In this document: piece by piece, positions 51,837 through 62,305 of the stretch
Layout: each line of letters begins with the position of its first letter
Numbering within the stretch: the stretch's first letter is position 1
NCBI RefSeq assembly: GCF_015291625.1
Contig: NZ_CP030047.1
Location: forward strand, 1,178,001-1,242,000
Length of the DNA: 64,000 bases
Direction of reading: 5' to 3'
Source of the DNA: Bradyrhizobium sp. CCBAU 53421
Lineage (GTDB): Bacteria > Pseudomonadota > Alphaproteobacteria > Rhizobiales > Xanthobacteraceae
Notes under the pieces: generated by a model
What the model was told of the DNA's origin: nothing
The model's database searches: none
The model's input: the letters and a program-made list of their open reading frames with translations, nothing else
Position numbers and translations under genes: made by a program

Positions 51837-52808
51837 TTAATGCAGCTGCGGCGCCTTCAGCAGCTTCATGCGGTCGATCGAGCTCAGCGTGACGTCGAAG
51901 GTGACGCCCTCGTGATAGACGGTCAGCGGCACGTCGACGCCGGCCGCGCCGAGCGACCAGAGCTTGCGGTAGAAGCCGGTCTGGCTGGTCACCTTGTCGC
52001 CGTCGACCGCGAGGATCACGTCGCCGGTCTTCAGCTCGGCGCGCGCCGCCGGTCCCTTGCTGGCGACGCCGACCACCACGAGGCGGTTGTCGATCTCGGT
52101 CGTGTACATGCCGAGCCACGGCCGCGCCGGCCTGTCGACACGGCCGAACCTGCGCAGGTCGCTCAGCACCGGCTTGAGCAGATCGATCGGCACGATCATG
52201 TTGACATGTTCGGCGCGGCCCGAGCGTTCGCGCTCGAGCTGCAGCGAGCCGATGCCGATCAGCTCGCCGGCATTGTTGATCAGTCCGGTGCCGCCCCAGT
52301 TCGGATGCGCCGGATAGGTGAAGATCGCCTCGTCGAGCAGATACTCCCAATAGCCCGCGAACTCCTGCTTGGCCGCGATCTGGCTCGCGACCGAACGGGT
52401 GCGGCCGCCGGCGCCGCCGAGCACCACGTTGTCGCCGACCTGGGTCGCTGCCGACGAGCCGATCGGCAACGGATCGATGTCGAGCCGTCCGAGCGCCTGC
52501 ACCAGGCCGAAGCCGGATTCGAAATCGAAGCCGAGTGCGTGGCCTTCGACCGCGCGGCCGTCGCCGAGATGCAGCCACACCGTCGCGGCTTCGGTGATCA
52601 GATAGCCGATCGTCAGCACCAGCCCATCGTCGATCAGGACGCCGTTGCCGGCGCGCTCGGTGCCGAGCGTCTCGGCGCTGAACGCGTCAGGCGGAATGAT
52701 CGAATGCAGCCCAACCACACTCATCAACGCACGATCGAGGTCGTAGCGGTAATCTTCGGAGCGGGGCTGAAAGGCCGCTGGCACTTTCCATTCGGTGGTG
52801 GAGGGCAT
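51837..52808 (-). CDS. HtrA/DegP-like trypsin-fold protein with PDZ domain, catalytic residues degenerate
   Basis: Encodes 323 residues: trypsin-fold domain (about 40-215) then PDZ (about 225-310; VVVGVASKGPAARAELKTGDVILAVDG). Where active HtrA has TNxHV, a D..DLA motif and GNSGGP, this has LTIGYLITE, ESGFGLVQ and NWGGTGLIN, so His and nucleophile Ser appear lost. No signal peptide is seen, unlike DegP. It may be a pseudo-protease scaffold. It precedes the hydrolase gene by 24 bases. Confidence 0.85.
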   Translation of the reverse strand: MPSTTEWKVPAAFQPRSEDYRYDLDRALMSVVGLHSIIPPDAFSAETLGTERAGNGVLIDDGLVLTIGYLITEAATVWLHLGDGRAVEGHALGFDFESGFGLVQALGRLDIDPLPIGSSAATQVGDNVVLGGAGGRTRSVASQIAAKQEFAGYWEYLLDEAIFTYPAHPNWGGTGLINNAGELIGIGSLQLERERSGRAEHVNMIVPIDLLKPVLSDLRRFGRVDRPARPWLGMYTTEIDNRLVVVGVASKGPAARAELKTGDVILAVDGDKVTSQTGFYRKLWSLGAAGVDVPLTVYHEGVTFDVTLSSIDRMKLLKAPQLH

Positions 52809-52952
52809 CCGGGATCTCCTGGCGCGCAGCGTGCTGGAACCTCATGGTAGTCCGAGGTTCTGCCGGCAGGGAAGATGGAATGATATACCCTGCGCGGCGG
52901 CCTGCACAGCTCATCTGGCGTGCAGACCAGCTCCTCGCAAGATGAAGTGAAC

Positions 52953-54470
52953 CTATTCGCTTTTCGCCGTCGCGCGCGCGGGCATGATGCGGAAGCTGCG
53001 GTTGTCCTTGATCCACGCGGCGCGCTCGTCGCGCAGCATGGTGCGCCGGACCTTTCCGGAATCGTCGCGCGGCGCGGTGCCGACGCGCTCGAAGCTTTCC
53101 GGATGCTTGTAGCGACTGAGCCGGTCCTTCAGGAAGTCGCCCATGCCGTCAGCGATCTTCTGCGCATCGGCGCTCTCGGCGAGCTCGAGGATCGCATGCA
53201 CGCGCTGGCCGAATTCCGGATCAGGCAGACCGACCACGACGCAGGAGCGCACCTCGGGATGCTCGCTCACCGCGGCCTCGACCTCGGCGGGATAGATGTT
53301 GGCGCCGCCGCGCAGCACCATGTCGGCGAGCCGGTCGCCGAGATAGAGATAGCCTTCCTCGTCGAGACGGCCGATATCGCCGAGCGATTCCCAGCCATCC
53401 GGCCGCCGTTTCGGCGTGGCGCCGAGATAGTGATAGGTCGAGCCCGCGCCGTCGTTAGGCAGGAAGTAGATCTCGCCGGTCTCGCCTGGCGCGACATCGT
53501 TGCCGTCCTCGCCGATGATGCGTAGCTTCGCGGTCTCGCCGATCTTGCCGACCGAGCCCTTGTGCGCCATCCATTCGACGCCCGAGATCACGCAGGCGCC
53601 CTGCCGCTCGGTGCCGCCATAGAGCTCCCAGACCCGCTCCGGCCCGAGCCATTCGATCCACTTCTCCTTCAGCCAGGGCGGCATCGGAGCCGCCATGTGA
53701 AACACGATCTGCAGGCTGGAGACGTCGTAGCGGTTGCGCACCTCGTCGGGCAGCGCCCAGATCCGGTGCATCATGGTCGGCACGAAGTTGACCCACTGCA
53801 CGCGCTCGCGCTCGATCAGCCGCAGCGTCTCCTCGGCGTCGAACTTCACCATGCCGGTCAGCCGTCCGCCGCCGAACAGCGCCGCGTGCGACAGGATGAA
53901 CGGCGCGTTGTGATAGAGCGGGCCCGGGTTGAGCAGCGACGCCTCAAAAGGAATCCCGAGCATCAGCGGCGTCGTGGTTTCGATCACGGCGGGGTTGTGA
54001 TCGAGGATCACCTTCGGCCGCCCGGTCGAGCCGCCGCTGGTCATCGCCTTCCAGTAGCGCGCAACGGGCGCATCGAGCGACTCCCCGGAAAATCCCTCCG
54101 GCGCGAAATTCACCGGCAGCGAGTTCGGCGCATTCCAGTCTGCCTCGCCGCCGACCACCAGCGACGGCTTCAAGATCTCGAGCACGGCTGCGGCCTCGCC
54201 GCGCGGCAGCCGCCATGACAGCGAGGTCGGCGTCGCGCCGCATTTCCACACCGCAAACGTGGTCTCGAAGAACGCGTTGCTGTTGGGCAGCCCGATCGCG
54301 ACGAAATCGCCCGGCTTGACGCCCTTGGCGGCGAAGGCGCGTGCCCGCGCATTGGCGCGGCGCTCGAGCTCAATCCAGGTCAGCGTCTCCGCGCCGTGAC
54401 TGACGGCGATCGCGTCGGCGGGCTTGCGTTCGGCATACCAGCGCGGCACGTCGGCGAGGGGGATCAGCAT
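52953..54470 (-). CDS. AMP-dependent acyl-CoA synthetase/ligase, second copy
   Basis: Encodes 505 residues of the ANL superfamily. P-loop MTSGGSTGRPKV, WELYGGTERQG (A5), ESLGDIGRLDEEGYLYLGDR (A7) and GGANIYPAEVEAAV (A8) are present, with the C-terminal Lys in DDSGKVRRTML. Closer to bile-acid/steroid or long-chain acid ligases than the copy at 11638. Substrate unknown. Confidence 0.92.
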   Translation of the reverse strand: MLIPLADVPRWYAERKPADAIAVSHGAETLTWIELERRANARARAFAAKGVKPGDFVAIGLPNSNAFFETTFAVWKCGATPTSLSWRLPRGEAAAVLEILKPSLVVGGEADWNAPNSLPVNFAPEGFSGESLDAPVARYWKAMTSGGSTGRPKVILDHNPAVIETTTPLMLGIPFEASLLNPGPLYHNAPFILSHAALFGGGRLTGMVKFDAEETLRLIERERVQWVNFVPTMMHRIWALPDEVRNRYDVSSLQIVFHMAAPMPPWLKEKWIEWLGPERVWELYGGTERQGACVISGVEWMAHKGSVGKIGETAKLRIIGEDGNDVAPGETGEIYFLPNDGAGSTYHYLGATPKRRPDGWESLGDIGRLDEEGYLYLGDRLADMVLRGGANIYPAEVEAAVSEHPEVRSCVVVGLPDPEFGQRVHAILELAESADAQKIADGMGDFLKDRLSRYKHPESFERVGTAPRDDSGKVRRTMLRDERAAWIKDNRSFRIMPARATAKSE

Positions 54471-54787
54471 GGGTCGTTTCCGTCAGAAGGCGGTTTGAAG
54501 CGCTCTTGTTGCAGGGATGTGGCCAAGGCCACGGCCGCACTTCACCAATAGTGCGGTCTCCGTGTCAAGCCGACAGCTGCCGAGGCAGCCGGTATCCTGC
54601 TGATGGAATTGCAGAATCCATGTTTGGTAAAAGCCGGAGCAAGATTCCGGTAAAGTTCAAGCGATCGCGCTAAGCCGGACTTTACGGGGGAACGGCATTG
54701 TGGCCGGTGCGATTGTGTGCCGGGCGCGTCGATCGACCCGCGCGGTCTTCAAGTTTTCAATGACCAATGTCTTCAAGGACGACGACG
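54471..54787. other. 317-base gap before the PilZ gene
   Basis: Contains small inverted repeats such as tggccaaggcca and ctgccgaggcag, and no convincing gene. AAGGA at 54775-54779 is the ribosome-binding site of the PilZ gene. Confidence 0.5.
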
Positions 54788-55108
54788 ATGGCGAGCAATG
54801 GAGCACGGATCAAGGTCAGTCGCGAGCCGCGGCGCCAGCTCAACAATCGTGCCGCATGGATCACCGTCGATGACGGCGTGACCGAGAACGCCTGCGCCGT
54901 GGTCGACATCTCGCCGGGTGGTGCCAAGATCACCACCGAGGTCGAGCTCGAGGTGAAGGATCGCCTTGCCCTGACGCTGCTCGCCGACCATGCCAAGCGT
55001 TATCCCTGTGAGGTGGTCTGGCGCCGCGGCAAGACTTACGGCCTCAAATTCGTGACCGCCGAAGCTGAGCCGGATGGACCGGTTGCGGAGCCGGTTGGCG
55101 CGATCTGA
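54788..55108 (+). CDS. PilZ-domain protein
   Basis: Encodes 106 residues from the ATG at 54788, eight bases after AAGGA; an ATG at 54767 adds seven residues without a site. REPRRQLNNRAAW gives an RxxxR-like c-di-GMP contact, and VVDISPGGAKITTE is the second motif (DxSxxG). YPCEVVWRRGKTYGLKF closes the barrel. It may bind cyclic di-GMP. Single-domain PilZ proteins are common in Bradyrhizobium. Confidence 0.9.
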   Translation: MASNGARIKVSREPRRQLNNRAAWITVDDGVTENACAVVDISPGGAKITTEVELEVKDRLALTLLADHAKRYPCEVVWRRGKTYGLKFVTAEAEPDGPVAEPVGAI

Positions 55109-55199
55109 CGCGGCGGATCAACGGATCAGCGGTCGCTCGGCCAGGCCAACGCCGATCGCATAGGCCCGGCGTCGACGGCTACTGCAAGCATGCCGCGCC

Positions 55200-55478
55200 T
55201 CAGCGTCCCTGCGCGTTATTGATGTTGTTAGCGTTGCCGGCATTGCCGGTCGTGCCACCGGGAGCGGCCGGTGCCGCGCTGAAGTTGCCGCCGGACGACG
55301 GTGCATAGCGCTGGCCGGTCTGGGCCGGAAGTGCGGTCCCGCCGACGCCGTTGGACGACGCGGCGCGGTCGCCGGGCCGCGGCGGCGGCGCGGAGCCTCC
55401 GGTGGCCTGCGCGAGAAGCTGGGCCGGCGCGAGCGTCAGGCCGGCGGCGAGGATGATGGCGAACTTGCTCTTGAACAT
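55200..55478 (-). CDS. Small secreted Gly/Asn/Pro-rich protein
   Basis: Encodes 92 residues from the ATG at 55478. Signal peptide SKFAIILAAGLTLAPAQLLAQA, then a low-complexity mature part (SAPPPRPGD, SSGGNFSAAPAAPGG, NNINNAQGR). No family recognised. Convergent to the PilZ gene with a 91-base gap. Confidence 0.6.
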   Translation of the reverse strand: MFKSKFAIILAAGLTLAPAQLLAQATGGSAPPPRPGDRAASSNGVGGTALPAQTGQRYAPSSGGNFSAAPAAPGGTTGNAGNANNINNAQGR

Positions 55479-55657
55479 GTGCTGGTCCGGATGGTGCGGT
55501 GAGGCTGCAGCGGAGGCGACACCCCGCCAAGCCTGCACGATCATACATCAAATAACGTAGGCGGTGTTGGTTGCGTTCCCAGAGGCTGCCGCCCAATCGG
55601 AATGCAAATATCCGTGTGATGGATCCCGACGGCGATCACGGTGCCGCGTCGTCCCTG

Positions 55658-56551
55658 CTATCCCCGATAGCGCAGCGCATCGACCAGCAGGGCGAAAGCC
55701 GGCGAGGATTGCCGGCGGCTCGGGTAATACAGGTGATAGCCGGGAAACGGCGCGCACCAGTCGTCGAGCACCTGCACCAGCTGGCCCTTGGCGAGTTGCG
55801 CATGCACCTGATCCTCGGCGACATAGGCGAGCCCGAGCCCGGCGAGCGCCGCCCTGATCCGCAGCGCGGTGCTGTTGAACACCAATTGTCCGTCAACGCG
55901 GACCTTGATCGGGCGTCCGCGCTTCTCGAATTCCCAGGCATAGATGCCGCCATGGGTCGGCAGGCGAATGTTGATGCAGGCGTGCTGCGTCAGGTCCTGC
56001 GGCCGTTTCGGACGGTCCCGCCGCTTGAAGTACGACGGCGCGCCGACCACGACCATGCGGAAGTCAGGCGCGATCCGCACTGCGATCATGTCCTTGGCCA
56101 GCTGCTCGCCGAGGCGAACGCCGGCGTCAAAGCGCTCCGCGACGATGTTGGCGAGCCCGTTGTCGACCGTGATCTCCACCTTGATGTCGGGATAGCGCGG
56201 CAGGAACTTCTCCAGCGCCGGCCACAGGATGGTCTCGGCGGCGTGCTCGCCGGCGTTGATGCGGATGGTGCCGGCGGGCTTCTCGCGCAGCGCGTTGAGC
56301 GCGGCGAGCTCGGCCTCGATCTCCTCGAAGCGCGGTCCGATGCCGGCCAGCAGCCGCTCGCCGGCCGCAGTCGGCGCGACGCTGCGCGTGGTGCGGGTCA
56401 GCAGCCGCACGCCCAGCCGTTCCTCCAGCGCGCGCATGGTGTGGCTGAGCGCCGATTGCGACACGCCGAGCCGCGCCGCGGCGCGGGTGAAGCTGCGGTC
56501 ACGCGCCACCGCGAGGAACGCGATCAGGTCACTGACGTCATGTCGTGGCAT
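55658..56551 (-). CDS. LysR-family transcriptional regulator, second copy
   Basis: Encodes 297 residues. HTH: DLIAFLAVARDRSFTRAAARLGVSQSALSHTMRALEERLGVRLL. Effector domain with DAGVRLGEQLAKDMIAVRI and AGLGLAYVAEDQVHA. Divergent from the aldo/keto reductase, 109 bases between starts, which is the probable target. Confidence 0.93.
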   Translation of the reverse strand: MPRHDVSDLIAFLAVARDRSFTRAAARLGVSQSALSHTMRALEERLGVRLLTRTTRSVAPTAAGERLLAGIGPRFEEIEAELAALNALREKPAGTIRINAGEHAAETILWPALEKFLPRYPDIKVEITVDNGLANIVAERFDAGVRLGEQLAKDMIAVRIAPDFRMVVVGAPSYFKRRDRPKRPQDLTQHACINIRLPTHGGIYAWEFEKRGRPIKVRVDGQLVFNSTALRIRAALAGLGLAYVAEDQVHAQLAKGQLVQVLDDWCAPFPGYHLYYPSRRQSSPAFALLVDALRYRG

Positions 56552-56594
56552 TGATGAATCCAGCTCATAAGTCCATCCCGATTTTTACGTCTAA

Positions 56595-57653
<1,059 letters not shown>

Positions 57654-57730
57654 GGGAGGAGTACGTCAATGCGAGGTCGTGTTTTACGAGCCCCCGCAAT
57701 TGTGGGTGAGGTGAGCACGCCCCTCAGGCT

Positions 57731-57890
57731 CCCTCTCCCCTTGCGGGAGAGGGTGGGGAGAGGGGTGGCCCCGGGCGAGATGATCGATGAGCATCGCTCT
57801 CGCAACTTGTTCGCTTGTCTCCGTGACGATACGGAGAGGGAGCGTCGTGTGGCACCCCTCTCCCTAACCCTCCCCCGCAAGGGGGGAGGG
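57731..57890. repeat. CCCTCTCCCC/GGGAGAGGG palindromic repeat, copy 3
   Basis: ccctctccccttgcgggagagggtggggagagg ... cccctctccctaaccctcccccgcaaggggggaggg. Same family as 14315-14436 and 38869-39060. The rest of the 365-base gap holds the small arm pair at 57952-57976 and no gene. Confidence 0.8.
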
Positions 57891-58018
57891 AACCCTACCG
57901 CCGTCGGCTCCCTCACGCGCGCGCGTGCCACTGCTGCGTGATCAACCTCATCGTCGTCCTGGCGAAAGCCAGGATCTATTACCCCAAATGCTCGCTGCTG
58001 CGCGACGTTGGGAGCCGA

Positions 58019-59047
58019 TCAGCGTTCCGTCAGCTTCAGCTCGATGCGGCGGTTGCGCTTGTAGGCCTCTTCGGTCTGTGCGGTGTCGAGCGGCTGGAAT
58101 TCGGCGAAGCCGGCGGCGACCAGGCGCTGCGCCGGCACGCCGAGCGAGACCAGATACTGCACCACCGAGATCGCGCGCGCCGAGGACAGTTCCCAGTTCG
58201 ACTTGAACAGCGGGCTGTTGATCGGTCGCACGTCGGTGTGACCGTCGACGCGGAGCACCCAGGCGATCTCGGCCGGGATCTGCTTGTCGAGGTCGATCAG
58301 CGCGCTGGCGACCGTATCGAGCTCGGTCTTGCCTTCCGGCAGCAGCGTCGCCTGGCCGGTATCGAAGAAAACTTCGGACTGGAACACGAAGCGGTCGCCG
58401 ACAATGCGGATATCGGGGCGGTTGCCGAGGATCGCGCGCAGCCGGCCGAAGAACTCCGAGCGGTACTTCGACAATTCCTGCACCCGTTGCGCCAGCGCGA
58501 CGTTGAGGCGCTGGCCGAGATCGGCGATCCGGCTCTGCGAATCCTTGTCGCGCTTCTCCGAGGCGTCGAGCGCCTCTTCCAGTGCGGCGAGCTGGCGGCG
58601 CAGCGCGCTGATCTGCTGGTTCAGCACCTCGATCTGCGCCAGCGCGCGCGACGACACGGCCTTCTCGGAGTCCAGCGCCTTGTTGAGCTCGTTGGCGCGG
58701 CCCTGCGCGTCGTTGCCGGAATTGGCGAGCCCCTCATAGAGCCCCTTCATGCGATCGCGCTCGCCCTCCGCTGAGGCGAGGCCGGCGCGCAGCTGCGACA
58801 CCTGGTCGTCGAGCGTCAGCTTGGAGAGCTTCTCCAGCGACAGCAGGTCGTTGAGCTGGGCGATCTTGGCGGTGAGCTGTTCCAGCGCCTTGTCCTTGCC
58901 GGTGACTTCCTGCGACAGGAAGAACTGCACGACCAGGAACACCGACAGCAGGAACACGATCGACAGCACCAGCGTCGACAATGCGTCGACAAAGCCGGGC
59001 CAGTAGTTGAAGCCGGATTCGCTGCGGCGCGAGCGGGCGAGGGCCAT
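58019..59047 (-). CDS. OmpA/MotB-like peptidoglycan-binding membrane protein with coiled coil
   Basis: Encodes 342 residues. One N-terminal membrane helix (FVDALSTLVLSIVFLLSVFLVVQFFL) with an Asp (WPGFVDALST) where MotB has its proton-channel Asp. Residues about 48-200 are a long coiled coil (KALEQLTAKIAQL, LRRQLAALEEALDASEK). The C terminus is an OmpA-like domain (LRVDGHTDVRPI, SARAISVVQYL, NRRIELKL). Pairs with the MotA/ExbB-like gene as a proton-driven envelope complex. Confidence 0.9.
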   Translation of the reverse strand: MALARSRRSESGFNYWPGFVDALSTLVLSIVFLLSVFLVVQFFLSQEVTGKDKALEQLTAKIAQLNDLLSLEKLSKLTLDDQVSQLRAGLASAEGERDRMKGLYEGLANSGNDAQGRANELNKALDSEKAVSSRALAQIEVLNQQISALRRQLAALEEALDASEKRDKDSQSRIADLGQRLNVALAQRVQELSKYRSEFFGRLRAILGNRPDIRIVGDRFVFQSEVFFDTGQATLLPEGKTELDTVASALIDLDKQIPAEIAWVLRVDGHTDVRPINSPLFKSNWELSSARAISVVQYLVSLGVPAQRLVAAGFAEFQPLDTAQTEEAYKRNRRIELKLTER

Positions 59048-59064
59048 TCGGTTTCCCTTCTTCT

Positions 59065-59166
59065 AGAGCGTTTTCAAGCGAAGTGGACACCGGTTCGCAT
59101 GGAGAAAACGCGTCAAAACAATATTCCAGAGCCCCGCTCCGATTTCATCGGAGCGGAAAAGGCTCT
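59065..59166. repeat. GCGTTTTC-AAGCGAAGTGG repeat with hairpin, copy 2
   Basis: agagcgttttcaagcgaagtggacaccggttcgc ... gaaaacgcgtcaaaacaa, then arms CGCTCCGA/TCGGAGCG. Copy 1 is 35546-35639. It sits between the OmpA-like and VOC genes. Confidence 0.85.
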
Positions 59167-59173
59167 GACGGAG

Positions 59174-59545
59174 TCAGTCTTGCGGCGCATGACAGACGGC
59201 CTCGATGTTGTGGCCGTCGGGATCGAGGACGAAGGCGCCATAATAGTTCGCGTGATAGTGCGGCCGCAGGCCGGGCGGTCCGTTGTCCTTGCCGCCGGCC
59301 TTGATCGCGTCCGCGTAGAAGCGATCGACCGTGACACGATCTGCCGCAGTGAAGGCAACGTGCGCGCCGCTCTGCGGGGTCTCGCGCATTCCGATCCAGA
59401 AGAAGGCCTTCGGACGGACGCCATAGCCCGCGAAATCGGTGCCCTCGGCATAGAGTCTGACAATGCCGAGCGCGCGCAGCGCCTGATCGTAGAACGCCTT
59501 CGACTGCTCGATATCGCGGATGCCGATGGTCACGTGGTCCAGCAC
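59174..59545 (-). CDS. VOC-family (glyoxalase/dioxygenase fold) protein
   Basis: Encodes 123 residues, one VOC module pair: LDHVTIGIRDIEQSKAFYDQAL (beta-alpha start with metal His), then VAFTAADRVTVDRFYADAIKAGG and FVLDPDGHNIEAVCH (Glu/His). Function of such single-domain proteins varies. It is odd that it lies between the MotA-like and MotB-like genes on the same strand, 15 bases after the former. Confidence 0.9.
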   Translation of the reverse strand: MLDHVTIGIRDIEQSKAFYDQALRALGIVRLYAEGTDFAGYGVRPKAFFWIGMRETPQSGAHVAFTAADRVTVDRFYADAIKAGGKDNGPPGLRPHYHANYYGAFVLDPDGHNIEAVCHAPQD

Positions 59546-59560
59546 GCCGGCCTCCGTGGC

Positions 59561-60559
59561 TCAACTCTTCTCGGGCTGGCGGGCGAGGCGCTCGAGCAGC
59601 CGCTTGATCTCGCGGTTCTGCTCGCCCTGGCCGTCGGCCCATTCGCGGATCATCTGCTGCTCGGTGCGCATATGCGCAACCAGCCCCTGGATCGCCTCGG
59701 CAAGATTGGCCATCGCCGCCGTGGTGCTGCGGCCGCCGCCGCCGGCGCCGCCTTCCTCGAAGGTGGCGCGCAGCCGGTCGATCGCGCCCTGCAGGTCGGC
59801 GCCGCCGCTGCCGACACCCTCGCCGGAGATGCCGCGCACGGTGGTGGCGAGCCAGTCCTCGAGGTCGGTGTAGAAGCGGTTCTGGGCCTGGCTCGATTGC
59901 AGGTCGAGAAAGCCGAGGATCAGCGAGCCGGCGAGGCCGAACAGCGAGGACGAGAACGAAATGCCCATGCCGCCGAGCGGGGCGGCAAGGCCCTCCTTCA
60001 GCGTATCGAACAGCGCGCCGGCGTCGCCGCCGACCTTGAGCCCGTCGATCACCTTGCCGACCGAGCCTACCGTCTCGATCAGGCCCCAGAAGGTGCCGAG
60101 CAGGCCGAGGAACACCAACAGGCCGGTCATGTAGCGCGAGATGTCGCGGGCTTCATCGAGGCGGGTTGCGATCGAATCGAGCAGATGCCGCATGGTCTGT
60201 TGCGAGATCGACATCCGCCCGGTGCGCTCGCCGCCGAGGATTGCCGCCATCGGGGCAAGCAGCGTCGGGCGGCGCTCGATCGCAAGGCCCGGATCGGCGA
60301 TGCGGAAATTGTTGACCCAGGCGACCTCGGGATAGAGCCGGATCACCTGGCGGAATGCCAGGATGATGCCGATCAGCAGCACGGCGCCGATCAGGGCGTT
60401 CAGCCCGGGATTGGCGAAGAAGGCGGTGACGATCTGCTTGTACAGCACGACCCCGACCAGGCCGCAGAGCACCAGGAAGACCAGCATCCGCACCAGGAAG
60501 ATCCTGGGCGAGGACAGCTTGCTCAGTTCGATCTCCATCTCGGATCGGGAAGGGGGCAT
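59561..60559 (-). CDS. MotA/TolQ/ExbB-like proton channel protein
   Basis: Encodes 332 residues from the ATG at 60559. Membrane helices at about 22-45 and 58-76, then two more around TGLLVFLGLLGTFWGLIETV and the GISFSSSLFGLAGSLILGFL segment, the MotA/TolQ/ExbB core. A cytoplasmic tail (about 225-332) is acidic with AHMRTEQQMIREWAD. Expected to form a proton-driven channel with the OmpA-like protein. No flagellar or Tol/Ton gene is nearby. Confidence 0.9.
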   Translation of the reverse strand: MPPSRSEMEIELSKLSSPRIFLVRMLVFLVLCGLVGVVLYKQIVTAFFANPGLNALIGAVLLIGIILAFRQVIRLYPEVAWVNNFRIADPGLAIERRPTLLAPMAAILGGERTGRMSISQQTMRHLLDSIATRLDEARDISRYMTGLLVFLGLLGTFWGLIETVGSVGKVIDGLKVGGDAGALFDTLKEGLAAPLGGMGISFSSSLFGLAGSLILGFLDLQSSQAQNRFYTDLEDWLATTVRGISGEGVGSGGADLQGAIDRLRATFEEGGAGGGGRSTTAAMANLAEAIQGLVAHMRTEQQMIREWADGQGEQNREIKRLLERLARQPEKS

Positions 60560-61096
60560 TGCCGGGTCATCCGTTCGCGAAGGCCGCATCTGCCAGCAAT
60601 ATGGCACAGCGGCGGAGTGAGGAAAGCCGAATCCAAGGGCGGATGGCAGAACCTTGGGTTGAGAGCGGGTCCAGTGTTGCCGCTTTGCGCAGCATTCCGG
60701 CGCTTTGGCGCATCAGCCTGTTCAGAAGGTGCCAATCCCACGCGCGGGTCGCGAGACGAACGCGGGTTGCACGCATCGCTGGGCGAGCCACGCCGCGATC
60801 GGCGATTCGCGGGCCGCGCATGACGAGCTTGCAATCTGCGACATTCCTGCGCAGGCAAAGTGCATATTCCCGCTCGCGCAGTTCTTAATGCATTCCCACA
60901 GCCTGCGATGGAACCCGCTCACAATCCGGTGAGTCGGCAAAACATGCCGCGAAATCAGTGCGATAGGTTTGTGTGACATTGAGCCGCCCGACAAACGCAT
61001 TGCGTCGCAGCAAGCGAGATTTATTTTTGGAGACAGGCGCGGTGTCGGTGTGACGCCGCCATTCGTTTATTCCAACCCACAGGGGCGATCATCTCA
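60560..61096. other. 537-base gap ahead of the RND efflux genes
   Basis: No convincing gene; short frames here lack ribosome sites and domains. The 3' 200 bases presumably carry the efflux promoter, but no consensus promoter or local regulator gene was found. Confidence 0.45.
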
Positions 61097-62299
61097 ATGT
61101 CTGGACTTCGCGCGCAATCGGCATGCATTGCTCTGATGCTGGCCGTGACGGCGCCACTGCTTGCTGGCTGCGACGAGCCGACCACCGCAACCGCCGCCGT
61201 ACAAGCACCCGAGCCGGACGTCAGTGTCGTCACCGTGAAGCAGCAGGCGCGCGCAATGGTGCGTGAGCTGCCGGGCCGCATCGCGCCGACCCGCGTCTCC
61301 GAGGTGCGCCCGCGCGTCTCGGGCATCGTCGTCAACCGCATGTTCCATCAGGGCAGCGAGGTGAAGACCGGCGATCCCCTGTACCAGATCGATCCGCGCC
61401 CGTTCGAAGTCGAAGTGCAGTCCACCGAGGCGGCGCTGTCACGCGCCAAGGCGGTGCTGGAGCAGACCTCGCTGCAGGCCCGTCGTATCGCGACCCTCAC
61501 CCACCAGCGCGCGACCTCCGAGGCCGAGAACGAGAAGGCGATCGCCAACCTGAAGCAGGCCGAAGCCGACGTGCAGGGCCGCGAGGCCGACGTCGCGCGT
61601 GCCAAGCTCAACCTGGATTACGCGACGATCCGCGCGCCGATCGACGGCACCATCGGTGCCGCTGTCATCAGCGAGGGCGCGCTCGTCGTGCAGAACGACT
61701 CCGCGAGCCTTGCGACCATCCAGCAGCTCGATCCGATCTACGCCGACTTCCAGCAGTCGGTGACCGAGATGAACCAGCTCCGCCGCGCCTTCGAGAGCGG
61801 CGACCTCGACCGCATCGCGCCCGACGCGATGAAGGTGCGTCTCGTGCTCGACGATGGCTCGATCTATCCGTTGCCGGGCAAGCTGCTGTTCTCCGACGCC
61901 AAGGTCGACGCCTATACCGGGCAGGTGACCCTGCGCGGCGAGTTCCCGAACCCGCATCGCATCCTGCTGCCGGGCATGTATGTCCGCGTGCAGATCGAGC
62001 AGGGCATCGACAGTGATGCGATCGCGGTGCCGCAGCAGGCGATCCAGCGCAATGGCGGCGGCGGCAGCGAGGTGTTCGTCGTCAAGGACGACAATCACGT
62101 CGCGGTGCAGCCGGTGCGCACCGGCTCGCTGCAGGGCGGCCAGTGGTTCGTGACCGAAGGCCTCAAGGCCGGCGACAAGGTGGTCGTCGAGGGGTTCCAG
62201 AAATTCGCCGCCGGCGACAAGGTTCGGCCGCTGGCCTGGCGTGAGATCGACGCTGCTGCCGCATCGGATTCGCAGCAGACCGCGCACGCGGTGCGGTGA
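61097..62299 (+). CDS. RND efflux periplasmic adaptor (membrane fusion lipoprotein, AcrA-like)
   Basis: Encodes 400 residues. Lipobox LLAGC with Cys25 means it is anchored as a lipoprotein. Order: barrel-sandwich half (GRIAPTRVSEVRPRVSGIV), helical hairpin about 95-150 (STEAALSRAKAVLEQ...KQAEADVQGREADVARAKL), second half with RAPIDGTIG, beta-barrel and membrane-proximal part (GMYVRVQIEQG, VVVEGFQKF). Links the inner-membrane pump at 62306 to an outer-membrane channel not seen in this window. Confidence 0.94.
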   Translation: MSGLRAQSACIALMLAVTAPLLAGCDEPTTATAAVQAPEPDVSVVTVKQQARAMVRELPGRIAPTRVSEVRPRVSGIVVNRMFHQGSEVKTGDPLYQIDPRPFEVEVQSTEAALSRAKAVLEQTSLQARRIATLTHQRATSEAENEKAIANLKQAEADVQGREADVARAKLNLDYATIRAPIDGTIGAAVISEGALVVQNDSASLATIQQLDPIYADFQQSVTEMNQLRRAFESGDLDRIAPDAMKVRLVLDDGSIYPLPGKLLFSDAKVDAYTGQVTLRGEFPNPHRILLPGMYVRVQIEQGIDSDAIAVPQQAIQRNGGGGSEVFVVKDDNHVAVQPVRTGSLQGGQWFVTEGLKAGDKVVVEGFQKFAAGDKVRPLAWREIDAAAASDSQQTAHAVR

Positions 62300-62305
62300 T
62301 CCGAC

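Noticed and set aside
58019..60559. Zorya-type defence (ZorA/ZorB-like MotA/MotB pair)
   Set aside because: No ZorC, ZorD or ZorE gene is nearby; such pairs are common envelope proteins in this group.
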